The notes below the pieces were generated by a model, which was not told the origin of the DNA, searched no databases, and saw only the letters and a program-made list of their open reading frames with translations. This document shows, piece after piece, positions 46,678 to 56,099 of a DNA stretch of 64,000 nt. The first letter of the stretch is position 1. Each line of letters begins with the position of its first letter. Position numbers and translations under genes: made by a program. Origin of the DNA: Stomoxys calcitrans (taxonomy: Eukaryota > Arthropoda > Insecta > Diptera > Muscidae); NCBI RefSeq assembly GCF_963082655.1, contig NC_081552.1, forward strand, positions 5,828,648 to 5,892,647, given 5' to 3'.

Positions 46678-49600
46678 GAATTTGTCTTTGTTTGCTTGTG
46701 TGTATGTTTGTTTGTGGGTTTGTAAATTTGTTTGTTCCGTATAGACTCAAAAACGGCTGAATCGATTTCTTTCAAATTTTCACAGATTGTGGGGAGTGGT
46801 CCGATATAGGTAGGGGGGCGAACCCTCCCCCTTACCCTAAAAGTACGACCCCAAAATAAAAGTCAACCGATCGGGACAATATGGGATTCAAATGAAAAGT
46901 ATTCAGGAGTAGACTACGAATTTCATATTAAATATTTGGATCCAAGTAACTGGGGGCCGCCCCGGCCCCAGAACACCCAAAAAAATGTTTATTGGACGAT
47001 AATCACAATATGGGACTCGAATGAAAGGTATTCGGGAGTAGATTACGAAAATGGTCAGGAAGGAGGAAAAGGCTTTTTAGTCTGTTGATATTGGAAGGGG
47101 GCGGACCCTCCCCCGTTACCCTAAAAACACCACCTAAAATCAAAAGTGGACCGATAGGGACAATATGGATATCAAATGAAATGTATTGGGAAGTAGAATA
47201 CGAATATGGTATTAAAAATTGGAATGAAGTATTCGATGGGTGGTCCAACCCAAAAAACTCCCCCAAAACAAACATATTGGACGTAAATATCAATATAGGA
47301 CTCAAATGAAAGGTATTCAGGAGTAGACAACGAATATGACATAAAAATGAGGTACAAGTAATTGGGGGTCGCCCCACCCTCAAATATAATATAATTCGAT
47401 CCCAGCTAGATGAGCCTAAAATTAAAGGCAGTTGGTAGCAGATTACGAATATGACATTAAAATTTGTGTCCAAGAATCTAGGTGGCGCTTAACCTCCCCA
47501 TTAAAACAATGGGGGATCAAGTGATACATATTTTTATGTGGAGTGCGTCATTCAAATTTGTGCTCAAGTGGCAGATGGAGTGAGGCGCCCCACACCAATC
47601 GGCTGTATACACCAATAATGACAATATGGGGTTAAATTTAAAGTATAAGGCTGTGGACTGCGAATATGATACCATTATTCACTATGCTATAGCTGCCACG
47701 AACTATACTATAGCTGCCATAACGAGAGGCATGAATTTGGCTGCGGATTTGTAGTTCGTCGGAGACTGAAACACCTTGTTTCCAGCTTTACTCCGGTGGA
47801 TGAGAGGCTAGCCACAATTCGCATAAAAACCAAATTCTTCAACATCAGCCTTATTTGTGCCAATGCCCCGACGGACAAAGACGAGCAGACCAAGGATATT
47901 TTCTACAAGCGCCTAGAGAGAGAATATGACGCTGCCCACCCATGATATTAAAATCCTACTGGGAGATTTTAATGCAAAAATAGGGAAGGAAGACATTTTT
48001 GGTCCAACAGTCGAAAAGTTTAGCCTCCACGTGATAACGTCCAGTAATGGGTTGAGGCTGATAGATTTCGCCGCTGCAAAAAACATGGTAGTTAGGAGTA
48101 CCAGATTTCAACATAAAAATATGTACAAAGCCACATGGCTGTCACCCGATCAAAACACGAGAAACGAAATTGATCACGTTGTGATAGATGGAAGCATTCA
48201 TCCAGCGTGTTAGATGTACAATCGATCCGTGGAGCGAATATAGATTCGGATCATTACCTCGTTGCAGCAAAGGTTCGCACCCGTTTGAACATGGCCGGGA
48301 AAGTACGATCTGACACTTCCCGGAAGCTGGACATTGAAAAGCTGCAAACACATCAAATGGCAGCGGCATACTCCACTCGACTGACCCAACTGCTTGATGA
48401 AAGCACTTCTTGTTCCGATGATATAATGGCGCAGTGGCAAACTGTTGTTCACTCCATGAAAAATGACGCGAAATCCGTACTTGGGTACCGGAAGCATCCT
48501 CCAAGAATCCCATGGTAGGACCAAGAGTGTCGTGATGCTACTGAAGCCAAGAATGCGGCATAAGGAGCAACCCTGCAATTAGTAGCAACGCGCCAGATGA
48601 AGGAGAGGTATCGGGAGAAAAAGTGAGAGGAGAAACGTCTATTCCGCAGAAAGAAAAAGGAAATGGAAAGACGTGAGTGTGAGCGATATGAGATGTACAG
48701 GAGTCAGAATGAAGTCCAGAAATTCTACCAAAGAATTAAACATCAAACCGATGGCTTTGTTGCAGGCACATCCTCCTGCAGAGACAAAGATGGAAATCTG
48801 GTAACTGACACAGATAACATGCTGAGGATATGGAAAGAACATTTTACCCAACTGCTCGTTTTCGATGTTGGCGACGAAGAGGATACCGCAGAACCAATCC
48901 CTGATGATGGTATAGAATGTTTACCTCCTAGTCAGAATGAGGTCCAAGTAGCAGTGACCCGACTAAAGAACAACAAGGCAGCAGGAGCCGACGGGTTACC
49001 CGCTGAACAATTTAAGACCAGAGGCGACACGCTGATGAGACGTATGCATCAGCTTATCTGCGCAATCTGGCTAGAAGAACGCATACCCGATGATTGGAAC
49101 CTTAGCATTGGAACCGTACACAAGAAAGGAGACAAGACCGAATGTGCCAACTACAGAGGATTAAGTCCTCCCCATCGCATACAAGATACTCTCGAGCGTA
49201 CTGTGTGAAAGATTAAAACCTAAAGTCAATGAGATAATTGGGCCCTATCAATGCGGCTTTAGACCTGGTAAATCCAGCCTAGACCAGATATTCACACTGC
49301 GCCAAATCCTGGAAAAGACCCGAGAAGGGCAAATCAACACCTACCATCTCTATGTTGACTAAGCCGCCATCGATACTCCTTTACGTGGGTCTGGAAGTAA
49401 ATGGAGATAAGACGGAATGGATGGTTTCAACTCCCAAAAAGCCTTGCACAACCGATCAGATAAAGAAAATGGAGAAAGTTGGGAACCTCAACTTTGAGAC
49501 AGTCATTAACTTTATCTACCTCGGCACCGCCGTAACCGAAACGAATGACACCAGTTTTGAGATTAAGCGAAGAATAATACTTTCAAACAGATGCTACTTG

Positions 49601-52600
49601 GGACTACGTAAGCAGTTTAGAAACAAGGCCACCTCTCGACACACGAAGACTACACTATACAAGACACTGATAGTACCCGTGCTGTTATATGATTCTGAAG
49701 CATGGGTAATTGTGAAAGCAGATGTGGAAGTGCTTGGAGTATTTGAGAGAAAGATTCTTCGTAAAATATATTGACCAGTTTGCGTTAACGGAGATTATAG
49801 GCTACGTATGAACCACGAGCTGTATGACGACGATAGCATAGTTACACGCATCAAAATACAACGGCTGCGTTGGCTAGGTCATGTTGTCAGAATGGATGAA
49901 GAAGCTCCAGCAAAGAAGTCTTTTGAAGGCAAACACGGTGGTACACGCAAACCGGGAAAATCAAAAGCCCGATGGAAAGATCAAGTTGTGGGAGACACCT
50001 TGCAACGATATTGGGGGGTTATAACAGAACACCACGTGCAAAATTTCAGCCAAATCGGACAAAACTTGCGCCTTGTAAGGGTTATACCTAAATATTAACC
50101 GATATGGCCCATTTGCAATCCAGTTTTCCAAAATAATTTATCGTACTTCGTAAGCAAGAATTTTCAAAGTGGATTAAAAATCTCTCCACAGATTTTTTTT
50201 TTGTTTTTTGTTGTTTCTCGCTTATGAACATTGTAATTTCAGAATCTCAAATAATTTTCCGGGTGTCAGACGTTTTTGTTTGAAGTTAGTTCGCGGAGAC
50301 TTACTATTGATGTAGGTCGTTGGGGATTGCAAATGGACCATATCGGTCCAGATTTGGATATATCTCTCATATAAATCGATATCCTGATTTGACTTTTTGA
50401 GCCACTAGATGTCCAATTTGGCTGAAATTTCGCACGGAGTGTTTTATTATGATTTCCAACAACTGTACCATTCAGTCCAAATCTGTCAATAACCTGATGT
50501 AGCCCCCATGTAAACTGATGTGCCGATTTGCTTTCTTGAGCCCATGGAAGCAGAATTTGTTGTACGATTTGGCTGAAATTTTGTAGAGTGTGTTTTGGTA
50601 TGACTTTCAACAACTGTGTCAAGTACGGTTCAAGTCGGCCAATAATCTGATATAGCTCCCATATCAAGCCATCTCCCGATTAGTCTTCTAAGGCCCTTAG
50701 AAACTTCAATTTGTGACGGATTTTCAGAAGCTTGGTACGTAAAATACACATATGTCTTCAACTGAGTACATTTGTGGATATCGATGCAGAATTCATGATG
50801 TGGGTTCCCAAGATTCGGCCGTAACGAACTCGGCACGTTTTTATTTGTTGTTTTAAGTCTCCGAAATATAAGTCTAATTATATGTTTCCTTGATTACCTT
50901 ATTATTTTAGTCAATATAGCGACGACCGTCCGCCTGTCAAATCCATTCTAATTCCTTTTATTGAAGAAAGCTATCCACAAATATTTCTATTAATTTTGAT
51001 ATTTTGAGATCACCTACCTAGTACATATACGGTGACATTTGTTAAAGTGGCAGTCTGCCTACAGATTCACTTAAAAATTTTAGTCAATTGTAACACCGCA
51101 GGAACAGAAGTAGGAAAACTCGTCCCTTTTAGAAGAAGGAGCTTAGTATCTGAATGACAGTTTTATACGAGTACCATACGTCTTTGTAATACTCTTCCTC
51201 ACAATATCCAAAACATCAGCAACGCGCCAATTTTAAAAAAAAGGTTCAATTTTTCTTCGAAATTAAAAGTTTATTTTCTTAAGAAGGATATATGACTGTC
51301 TTATAAGCCTGCACTATATCTATAAGATTTAATCTTGTTGTGTAGTATTCCTTAAATTAAAAAAAATAAATAAAAAAAAAATCTACACCATTTTCAAGTA
51401 TAATTCAGAAAATTCCAATGGAAATTCAGAAATTCCATTTGTAATTCAGAAATTCCATTTAAAATTCAGATATTCCATTTGAAATTCAGAAATTGCATTT
51501 GAAATTCAGAATATTTCAATTAAAATTCAGGAATTCCATTTGAAATTCAGAATATTTCAATTGAAATTCAGAAAATCTATTTGAAATTCCATTTGAAATT
51601 CAGAAATTCCATTTGAAATTTAGAATATTTCATTTGAAATACAGAATATTTCATTTGAAATTCAGAATATATCAATTGAAATTCAGAATATTTCAATTGA
51701 AATTCAGAATAAAAGCAAATACCAGAGCATCCACTTGAAAGTTAAAGTAAATAGTAACCATAGCATTTATCTCAATTTAATAATTTCTTAATATAATAAC
51801 AGAGTAACCATATCATCCTGTCATTTGATTATTTATCTATAAACATTTAGTCAGTTTGAAGTGAATCGAACATCATAGTGTTCGGTTAAAATGGAGATAA
51901 AGGAAAACTTCGCTTTTGCGTCTATAAAATGAGAAGAGGATTTGTAGAAAAGGTTATACCATGTTGTCATTTGTCCCATCCTAAATGTATGGAGAATATC
52001 GATCAGACATGTCCCACAAAACCACATGTTCTATTGGATCAAGAAGCTGAACAAATACTAACGTGGATCGAAGTGGAACACACCATTACCTTAAATTGCA
52101 TTAAGGAAAAAATATTGGCCCATTTAAAAAAAAATGTAGCTATTTCCACCATATCCAATGGACGACACACATTTCAACCTGTTCTGAAGAAAAAACTACA
52201 GGTGTGCCCGTATGGGTACTAGAGCTGTACAGACTCTACCAAAATCAAGAGGACCAAATATGCATCTTATTGGAGCAATAGGGATGTGCGGCGTCATAAA
52301 AATGGATAGACGGCATTGGGCTTTCAAAGGAGCTGATACAAAGGAGTGGATACAGTCAGTTTTCTCAATGTGGGTGGATATGGGGAACCAGTTGTCAGAA
52401 CTTGTTTTAGTTGTTGACAACGCTCCATGCCACAATAGATTGGAAGAGATATTTTCACAGTCTCCTGCATCTCTTTTAAGATTGGCTCCATATTCACTGC
52501 AAATGAACCCAATTGAAACAATATGGAGTAAAATTAAAAGCTATGTCAGATGTCACATGCATTTCATGAAACTACTTGTAATTTTAGAAAATATAAATAC

Positions 52601-55600
52601 ATATGTAGATCGCATGACCAAAAACTTCCTTATTATTTCATACTTCATAGTTTTTTAGATATGATATTGTTCTTAATTTCAATTGAAATATTCCGAATTT
52701 CAAATGGAATTTCTGAATTTGAAATGGAATTTCTGAAATTCAATGGAATTTCTGAATTACGAATGGAATTTCTGAATTTCAATTGGAATTTTCTGAATTA
52801 CACTTGATCGTTGTATATCGCTTTAAAAAGCTCAACAACTTGTGAATGTTCACACCGGCTAAATCAACCTTCTGACTGCCAGTGTAGGACACACAACCAG
52901 GAACTATCTTGCACATTCCAGGAGAACCGATATCTTTGGGTATCCGACATGTAAGCTAAGTTTTCAGGGTCAGATCCGAAAGTCAACGAATGATAGATGG
53001 TCACAAAAGGGGTTGTGAATATGGCAAAATTATGTGGCCTAATCTAGACTTGACCGCTTTGCTGTCGATGGTGAGAACAAATGTGTTAGTCATTGTGTCC
53101 GTCATGACAGGTCACTCTCTGATCCGAAAACATACTGAAGGTTGCCAGTAATGACTTTTGCAGAAGCTGTGAGGACGTCGAGGAAGAAGAGTCTATAGAT
53201 GACTAACACATTTGTTCTAACCATCGACAGCAAAGCGGTCAAGTCTAGATTAGGCCACATAATTTTGCAATGTTCACAACCCCTTTTGTGACCATCTATC
53301 ATTCGTTGACTTTCGGATCTGACCCTGAAAACTTAGCTTACATGTCGCATACCCAAAGATATCGGTTCCCCTGGAATGTGTAAGATAGTTCCTAGTTTAG
53401 CAAGCTTGTCTGCTCTACAATTCCCTGGGATATCTCTGTGACCTTACACCCAGAACAGGTGAATTTTGAACCATTTAGCCATCTCGTTGAGAGATCTGCG
53501 ACAGTCGAAAATTGTTTTTGAATTCAGAAATACGTTCTCCAGGAATGAAATGGTTGTCTGACTGTCTTAGGAGATATTTATGTCAAGCGATTCCACCACT
53601 CATTTGATTGCAAGGATCTCCGCTTAATAAACACTATCCTTCTCGATAAGACCAGTCAGAGTACACCCCAAAGCGCACCTGGTCGTCAAGTTTGGAACCA
53701 TCCATATAGAAGTCTCTGAAACTTCTATTACCAGGGGTATTGTAGTTCCAATCGTTTCTATCAGGAATAGAGGTACCGTAATTTTTTTCAAAAAGCGGCT
53801 CAGACAAAACATCGGCCATTGTATCAAGGATAACACAGAGTCCGTAGCCACCGATTGACCAAAGAGAACGCTCCCTTAGCCTCACAACAGTGGTCCCCCT
53901 CAGTGCGGCTATGATGCACGAGCAAGCCATTCTTTGGATCTGGCTGAGTATTGAACCCTAGGTACACTTTTGAAGAGCCGTCCGCCGAACCGCAACACCA
54001 TATAGCTAAAAAGAACTACTTCTGGTGTGCACGGATTTACGCCTAGGCCACTTTTATAAGCCCACTTCGCTGTCACACGTAGAGCTTCCTGAAATATATC
54101 TTTAAGAGTGCTGGTAAACTTTCCCGCAGTAGCAACGTGACCTAAGCGCCACATAAATTTCCTCTAAACAATCAAGTCCGGCAAACTTTTGCAACTAGAC
54201 GTGGCAGTGATCACGTCCAAGGAGCTTACGAAGCAAAAGCCTGGTTACGAATTTTACTACGTGGTCAACATAAAGTTCACCAAGTGCTAGTAAGCCACTT
54301 AATAGCTTCTACATAGGGCGGTCATTTGATTTCGAGATGTTCATCACAGTTTTTTTTTTATTAAAATTTTAAACGAATTTCCTAACTAAACTTAACTAAA
54401 ATATGTAGTGTGAATTATAAGTCCCTAGCACTTATCCTATCTGCGGGCTCCTAAATCTTTGAAAACCCAAGTAAAGTGCACTTTTAAGTAGAATCTCGTC
54501 TACAGTTTCCTACTTGGCTTTTCCTTAACTCACATAGTAATGCATTTTTGAATGACTCAAGGAGTTTTGCTTCAGTCGCTCCTTAAGTCATACATTGGCT
54601 TGTATTCAAAAGGAAAACTTATTCCACTACTTGTGATGGAAATAAACACTTGTTAAGTTTATTTTAAGTTATTCACCCCTCATTGTAGATGCTACGCAAC
54701 GCATGCAGAAAGCAGTAGCAGTGGAAAGGCAGCCAACTTTGGCAAAATGTCATGTCAACTTAAGACTTTGGTATTTAAATACCAATTTATTGTCGAGTGA
54801 AGGGAACATGGATTTCAATACCCAACGCTGCAAAGGCTTAAGGGATACATATTTAAAGTTTGGAATAGAGTTTCTCTGAGATTTAAAACAAATGCAAATA
54901 CTTGTTATGTTACCTTAATAAATCCAAATAGAAATCTTCAGTTATTTGGCCTATGATTACAATAAACAAATTATCACCAGGGGGATCATCTTCTATGTAC
55001 TAAAACAATAGAATTTAAAGTAACCCATGGTGACCTCACAAATGCATAGAACGTACTTTTCGTTTTGATAGCTTTTCCGTTTGTCCTACGCTATTGTGTT
55101 CTTTTACTATCATGGTAATACAATCGCTTTCTTCTGCATCCTTTTCTCGTGACTTTTTCGGAGCCTTCTTTGATTTGACAGATTTAGATTCGGTTGGATT
55201 CAAATAGTTCTTGTCCCTAAGACTCTTTGAATTTCCCGTGAATGGAGTTGCTTGTTTCTCTTCCAGATCTCTTAGCCAATATTGATAAATATCAAACATA
55301 AGTTCTTCATTGATTTTCTTATTGACGACATCAAAATCATTCATAAAGTTGTGTATTGCTTTCATAACTGCCATCATGAGTTGATTTCCAGAGTCATCTT
55401 TAATGTGGCTCTTGCGTTTTGATGAACGTGGTTGATTATTTAGGTGCTGTTTCAGGTCATCTAGATCGAGTATAAACACCGAACGTCTAAGGCCTGATTT
55501 AACCTTATTTTTAAATGCATATTTTACGGATTTCAAGCCATTGCCATGGAAGTTGATGCAATAAAGGTTATAATTTTTAGTATCCTTTAAATGCTAGGAA

Positions 55601-55697
55601 CGAGTTAGCATATAGGGACTTTTATATTAGATTTAAGGAGATTTTGTGCATTTTTATAGTAGATATTTACCATTGCGTTCAATCTCTTTAAGCTCAT
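28524..55697 (-). CDS. Seven-exon gene, 1260 residues, possibly a SPAG17/PF6-like axonemal protein
   Basis: Exons on the - strand: 55697-55671, 55593-55040, 44636-42524, 42468-42279, 42224-41711, 29943-29780 and 28744-28524. They sum to 3783 bases, and every junction keeps phase. An in-frame TAA lies three codons before the chosen ATG. The protein has no signal peptide or membrane segment. It has a Lys/Ser-rich region (about residues 150-180), a long helical middle, and, from about 640, repeated short motifs such as PNGLTVYY, THNGAVIVFF, RYNGEVYKL, SDGVKMIW and NDGTVLI. That kind of 'NG/DG' strand-turn motif, together with DWVGIPPDHHLLKGYNLP, reminds me of SPAG17/PF6, a central-pair protein of motile cilia and sperm tails. 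The family call is tentative; the gene structure is much firmer. Introns of 10.4, 11.8 and 1.0 kb are filled with mobile elements. Confidence 0.7.
28756..29719 (-). mobile_element. DINE-1-like repeat, copy 4
   Basis: Complete in layout: 3' end AACAAGTAAGAGCGTGC at 28757, start block ATGGTGGAGGGTATA at 29705-29719, GACAGACGGACGGAC tract at about 29570. Fills nearly all of the last intron of the - strand gene. Confidence 0.75.
29780..29943 (-). CDS. SPAG17-like gene exon 6
   Basis: Acceptor TTTTTTCCAG, donor AAAG|GTAATT. Encodes SDRLTLKLCFKDSVTDVFKY and more. Supplies the single base exon 5 needs. Confidence 0.65.
30012..30618 (+). mobile_element. Palindromic mariner-like element, copy 1
   Basis: About 190-bp inverted arms (GGTGATTTTTTTGAGGTTAG at the ends) surround a core of about 220 bp coding for part of a Tc1/mariner transposase catalytic domain (FSDEAHFWLNGYVNKQNCRI) on the + strand. 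Each arm also carries the transposase start (ATG, then LTNEQ-type residues). Right flank TA present; left terminal bases altered. Confidence 0.75.
30619..31454. other. Intronic stretch, no feature
   Basis: AT-rich; nothing recognised. Confidence 0.4.
31455..31832 (-). mobile_element. DINE-1-like internal fragment, copy 5
   Basis: Two to three of the ~152-bp units only (AAATCGGATAGGAATTG, TCAAGAAGTCAAG marks), no ends. Confidence 0.6.
31833..32944. other. Intronic stretch, mostly no feature
   Basis: No ORF. Weak DINE-like units (GAACCGATTT marks) at about 32690-32900. Confidence 0.35.
33390..33782 (+). pseudogene. RTE endonuclease, N-terminal half
   Basis: Residues TWNVRTLYREGAVYALADVL and ALHQVRWTGNG are the first APE-endonuclease motifs (the usual catalytic Glu of the second motif, QEVRW, reads His-Gln here). 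The frame stops at 33782 where copy 2 continues. Confidence 0.7.
33837..35518 (+). pseudogene. RTE reverse transcriptase and C-terminal region
   Basis: Pieces in order: linker (33837-34040), fingers (34090-34347), palm with a TAA inside motif A (VD then stop, then AAFDTP, 34494-34513), FRQGDSLSC and YADD (34596-34808), thumb and tail (34844-35518, with RRLRWLGHVVRMDEEA). Frame changes between the pieces. Confidence 0.8.
35536..35867. other. Intronic stretch with a perfect hairpin
   Basis: No gene. 35661-35690 reads CCACTGCTTAGTG, CCAT, CACTAAGCAGTGG: a 13-bp perfect stem with 4-base loop. Confidence 0.5.
35868..36030 (-). mobile_element. SINE-1 copy
   Basis: On the - strand it holds a short leader part (CACACAGGCTGGAAC, then AATCTGTGCGGTG), AATAACCAATGGC, GAGCTTGATGAGGATCGACG and the tail ATGGCTACAACA. 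Contains both ends seen separately at 12146 and 12815. Confidence 0.6.
36071..36572 (-). mobile_element. LINE-A 3' fragment, 5'-truncated
   Basis: Matches LINE-A 7280-7760, with 83 codons still open at 36507-36256 (DAVNSYRMHVVLGERPPSIA). Inserted into the gag-like sequence that follows. Confidence 0.7.
36573..37213 (-). pseudogene. Gag-like fragment with SAP-type motif
   Basis: The right part (37213-36974) begins EQLKTKCKSLGLLTSRKKAD and LIERIYLHELDEQEQL, the helix-turn-helix pattern of a SAP motif, known at the N terminus of some Ty3/gypsy Gag proteins. After a stop at 36974 a second frame (36905-36575) continues, rich in Gln, Asn and Ser. The 5' end is cut by a DINE-1-like insertion at 37218 and the 3' end by the LINE-A fragment. 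Confidence 0.45.
37218..38362 (+). mobile_element. DINE-1-like repeat, copy 6
   Basis: Complete layout: TATACCCTCCACCATAGGAT start, GTC-rich tract (37345-37370), about five ~152-bp units, ATGGTGGAGGGTATA, hairpin TTCGGCCCGGCCGAA (38328-38342), CTTTTACTTGTTT end. Very similar to copy 1. Confidence 0.75.
38363..38887. other. Intronic stretch, no feature
   Basis: AT-rich, nothing recognised. Confidence 0.4.
38888..40687 (+). mobile_element. Helitron-like element, copy B
   Basis: Same family as 17180-19193. Starts TTTTATATATA after A (the expected TC is TT) and ends GGTCAGCTAG before T. Preserves the ~130-bp internal units with one or two fewer copies. Confidence 0.7.
40693..40955 (-). mobile_element. 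DINE-1-like 5' end fragment, copy 7
   Basis: Reverse orientation; includes the GACAGACGGACATGGCTAGA tract and CCTTCGATGGTGGGTATA. Begins only a few bases after Helitron copy B, so the Helitron may have inserted into this repeat. Confidence 0.6.
40956..41710. other. Intronic stretch, no feature
   Basis: No gene or repeat seen up to the donor of exon 5. Confidence 0.4.
41711..42224 (-). CDS. SPAG17-like gene exon 5
   Basis: Acceptor TAATTTTCAG. Ends TTTG|GTGAGA just before an in-frame TGA at 41710-41708. If that donor is not used, the protein would simply stop there; matching phase of the next exon favours splicing. Confidence 0.75.
42279..42468 (-). CDS. SPAG17-like gene exon 4
   Basis: Bounded by introns of 55 and 54 bp with TTTACAG acceptor and TTTG|GTAAGA donor. 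Encodes IFEDTPLQLEEWHDYY to VVNWNEF. Confidence 0.85.
42524..44636 (-). CDS. SPAG17-like gene exon 3
   Basis: A 2113-base open exon, the largest intact frame in the window. Acceptor CCAAAATAG, donor AAT|GTAAGT. Confidence 0.85.
44637..45320. other. Intronic stretch, no feature
   Basis: AT-rich sequence upstream of exon 3 of the - strand gene; nothing recognised. Confidence 0.4.
45321..46515 (-). mobile_element. Helitron-like element, copy C
   Basis: 3' end (CTAGCTGACCCGGGCCCGCT on the + strand) at 45321; interior of ~130-bp units in reverse. 5' end missing; it stops at a (TA)n tract. Confidence 0.65.
46624..46671. repeat. (TA)n microsatellite
   Basis: About 48 bases of alternating T and A at the junction of two Helitron-like copies. 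It overlaps the AT-rich 5' start of copy D. Confidence 0.9.
46672..47660 (+). mobile_element. Helitron-like element, copy D (3'-truncated)
   Basis: Start block AAATGAATTTGTCTTTG, then GACTCAAAAACGGCTGAATC, then ~130-bp units in + orientation. Ends where RTE copy 2 begins. Head-to-head with copy C. Confidence 0.6.
47926..48213 (+). pseudogene. RTE endonuclease, C-terminal half
   Basis: Open frame with LLGDFNAKIGKEDIFGP, NMVVRSTRFQHKNMYKATW and RNEIDHVVIDG, the later APE-endonuclease motifs. Shift at 48213 breaks continuity with the following linker (48207-48518). Confidence 0.75.
48663..49774 (+). pseudogene. RTE reverse transcriptase, palm deleted
   Basis: 48663-49208 is a 181-codon frame with NNKAAGADGLPAEQF; 49352-49774 continues after the deletion with the thumb (LEVNGDKTEWMVSTP). 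The catalytic YADD is absent. Confidence 0.8.
50011..50850 (+). mobile_element. DINE-1-like fragments, copy 8
   Basis: A reverse-oriented piece (50011-50115) and a forward piece (50290-50845) ending GGTTCCCAAGATTCGGC and ACGTTTTTATTTGTTG. Diverged; same subfamily as copies 2 and 3. Confidence 0.5.
50851..51393. other. Intronic stretch, no feature
   Basis: AT-rich; ends in an A-rich run before the next element. Confidence 0.4.
51394..52807 (+). mobile_element. Tc1/IS630-type transposon with 21-bp repeat arrays at its ends
   Basis: The ends TCAAGTATAATTCAGAAAAT (left) and its reverse complement variant (right) match over about 65 bp. Each end continues into an array of ~21-bp units of the type GAAATTCAGAAATTCCATTT: about 15 on the left (to 51710), about 6 on the right (52675-52807), in inverted orientation. 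A transposase remnant lies between. No TA duplication is evident at the borders I chose. Confidence 0.65.
51929..52658 (+). pseudogene. Tc1/IS630-type transposase, internally deleted
   Basis: 51929-52222 gives a 97-residue N-terminal part with a helix-turn-helix-like segment. 52212-52658 gives the DDE part: RAVQTLPKSRGPNMHLIGAI, VVDNAPCHNR (second Asp) and NPIETIWSKIKSYV (the Glu). The frames differ, and roughly 60 residues that should hold the first Asp are missing at the join near 52200. Inactive. Confidence 0.75.
52840..53195 (+). mobile_element. LINE-B 3' region fragment, + strand
   Basis: Codes for DGHKRGCEYGKIMWPNLDLT and VSVMTGHSLIRKHTEG, the end of a LINE RNase H/C-terminal region. 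52915-53092 is repeated inverted at 53197-53375. Confidence 0.65.
53196..54350 (-). mobile_element. LINE-B RT end and RNase H, - strand
   Basis: Right to left: RT remnant (AGKFTSTLKDIFQEALR, then GLGVNPCTPEVVLF), post-RT (MACSCIIAALRGTT), RNase H (DFYMDGSKLDDQVRFGVYSD, then GHRDIPGNCRADKLAKLGT). Frameshifts and a stop in the RNase H. Same family as 23060-25566. Confidence 0.7.
54351..55039. other. Intronic stretch, no feature
   Basis: AT-rich; nothing recognised between LINE-B and exon 2 of the - strand gene. Confidence 0.4.
55040..55593 (-). CDS. SPAG17-like gene exon 2
   Basis: Acceptor GTTCCTAG, donor TT|GTGAGG. Contains HLKDTKNYNLYCINFHGNG and a basic KSVKSKKAPKKSREK stretch. Leaves two bases (TT) that exon 3 completes with G. 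Confidence 0.7.
55671..55697 (-). CDS. SPAG17-like gene exon 1
   Basis: Nine codons from ATG (MSLKRLNAM) to donor ATG|GTAAAT. Short, so this start is the least certain part of the model. Confidence 0.5.
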
Positions 55698-55798
55698 ATC
55701 GCGTTATTTACGATTCAGATTTATAAAAATATATTGAGAGACAATTATTTCGATATTTATTATAAATAAATATTGTAATGAATTTGGAAATTCCAATG

Positions 55799-56040
55799 TT
55801 ATGTCATAGATATACATTGAGAAAAGAATGGGACGTTTGTTTGTTCGAAAAGATTACAGGACGTTCGACAGTTGGACGATATGGAAAATTTTAATCGCCC
55901 AAAAGATTCTTGATTCTTATCAATGAAAATTCTTTTAGCATCACATTGCCCGTTGTAGAGTTTATTGGGAAATTTGTATTTTCGCACCATTCACTGTCCA
56001 TTAGGCTTAAAGGTGGATATAAAGAAGAAATTTGTTTAGC
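55799..56040 (-). other. Short open frames upstream of the - strand gene
   Basis: Two overlapping ATG-started frames of about 60 codons each (one ending FFSQCISMT, one ending IKNLLGD). Either could be an unspliced upstream exon or chance. Neither joins in phase to the gene's exon 2. Confidence 0.2.
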
Positions 56041-56099
56041 TTCGCAGAAAAGCATACCCAATTAAACGTGCCATCACGGCGTCCAAAATTGGACAGAGT

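Larger units (their letters stand above)
47690..50010 (+). mobile_element. RTE-type LINE, copy 2
   Basis: Nearly identical to copy 1 over 33570-34520 and 34850-35420. It retains the endonuclease C-terminal half (GDFNAKIGKEDIFGP at about 47955; NEIDHVVIDG at 48165) that copy 1 lacks, but has lost about 330 bp of the RT palm including YADD (joined near 49386). Carries the same TAA in motif A (49364-49366) and the same frame break after LERTV (49206) as copy 1. 3' end truncated at about 50010. Confidence 0.85.

Noticed and set aside
51394..51720. Regular short repeats that could suggest a CRISPR array
   Set aside because: No unique spacers; units are contiguous and the array is mirrored at the other end of a transposon in a eukaryotic genome.
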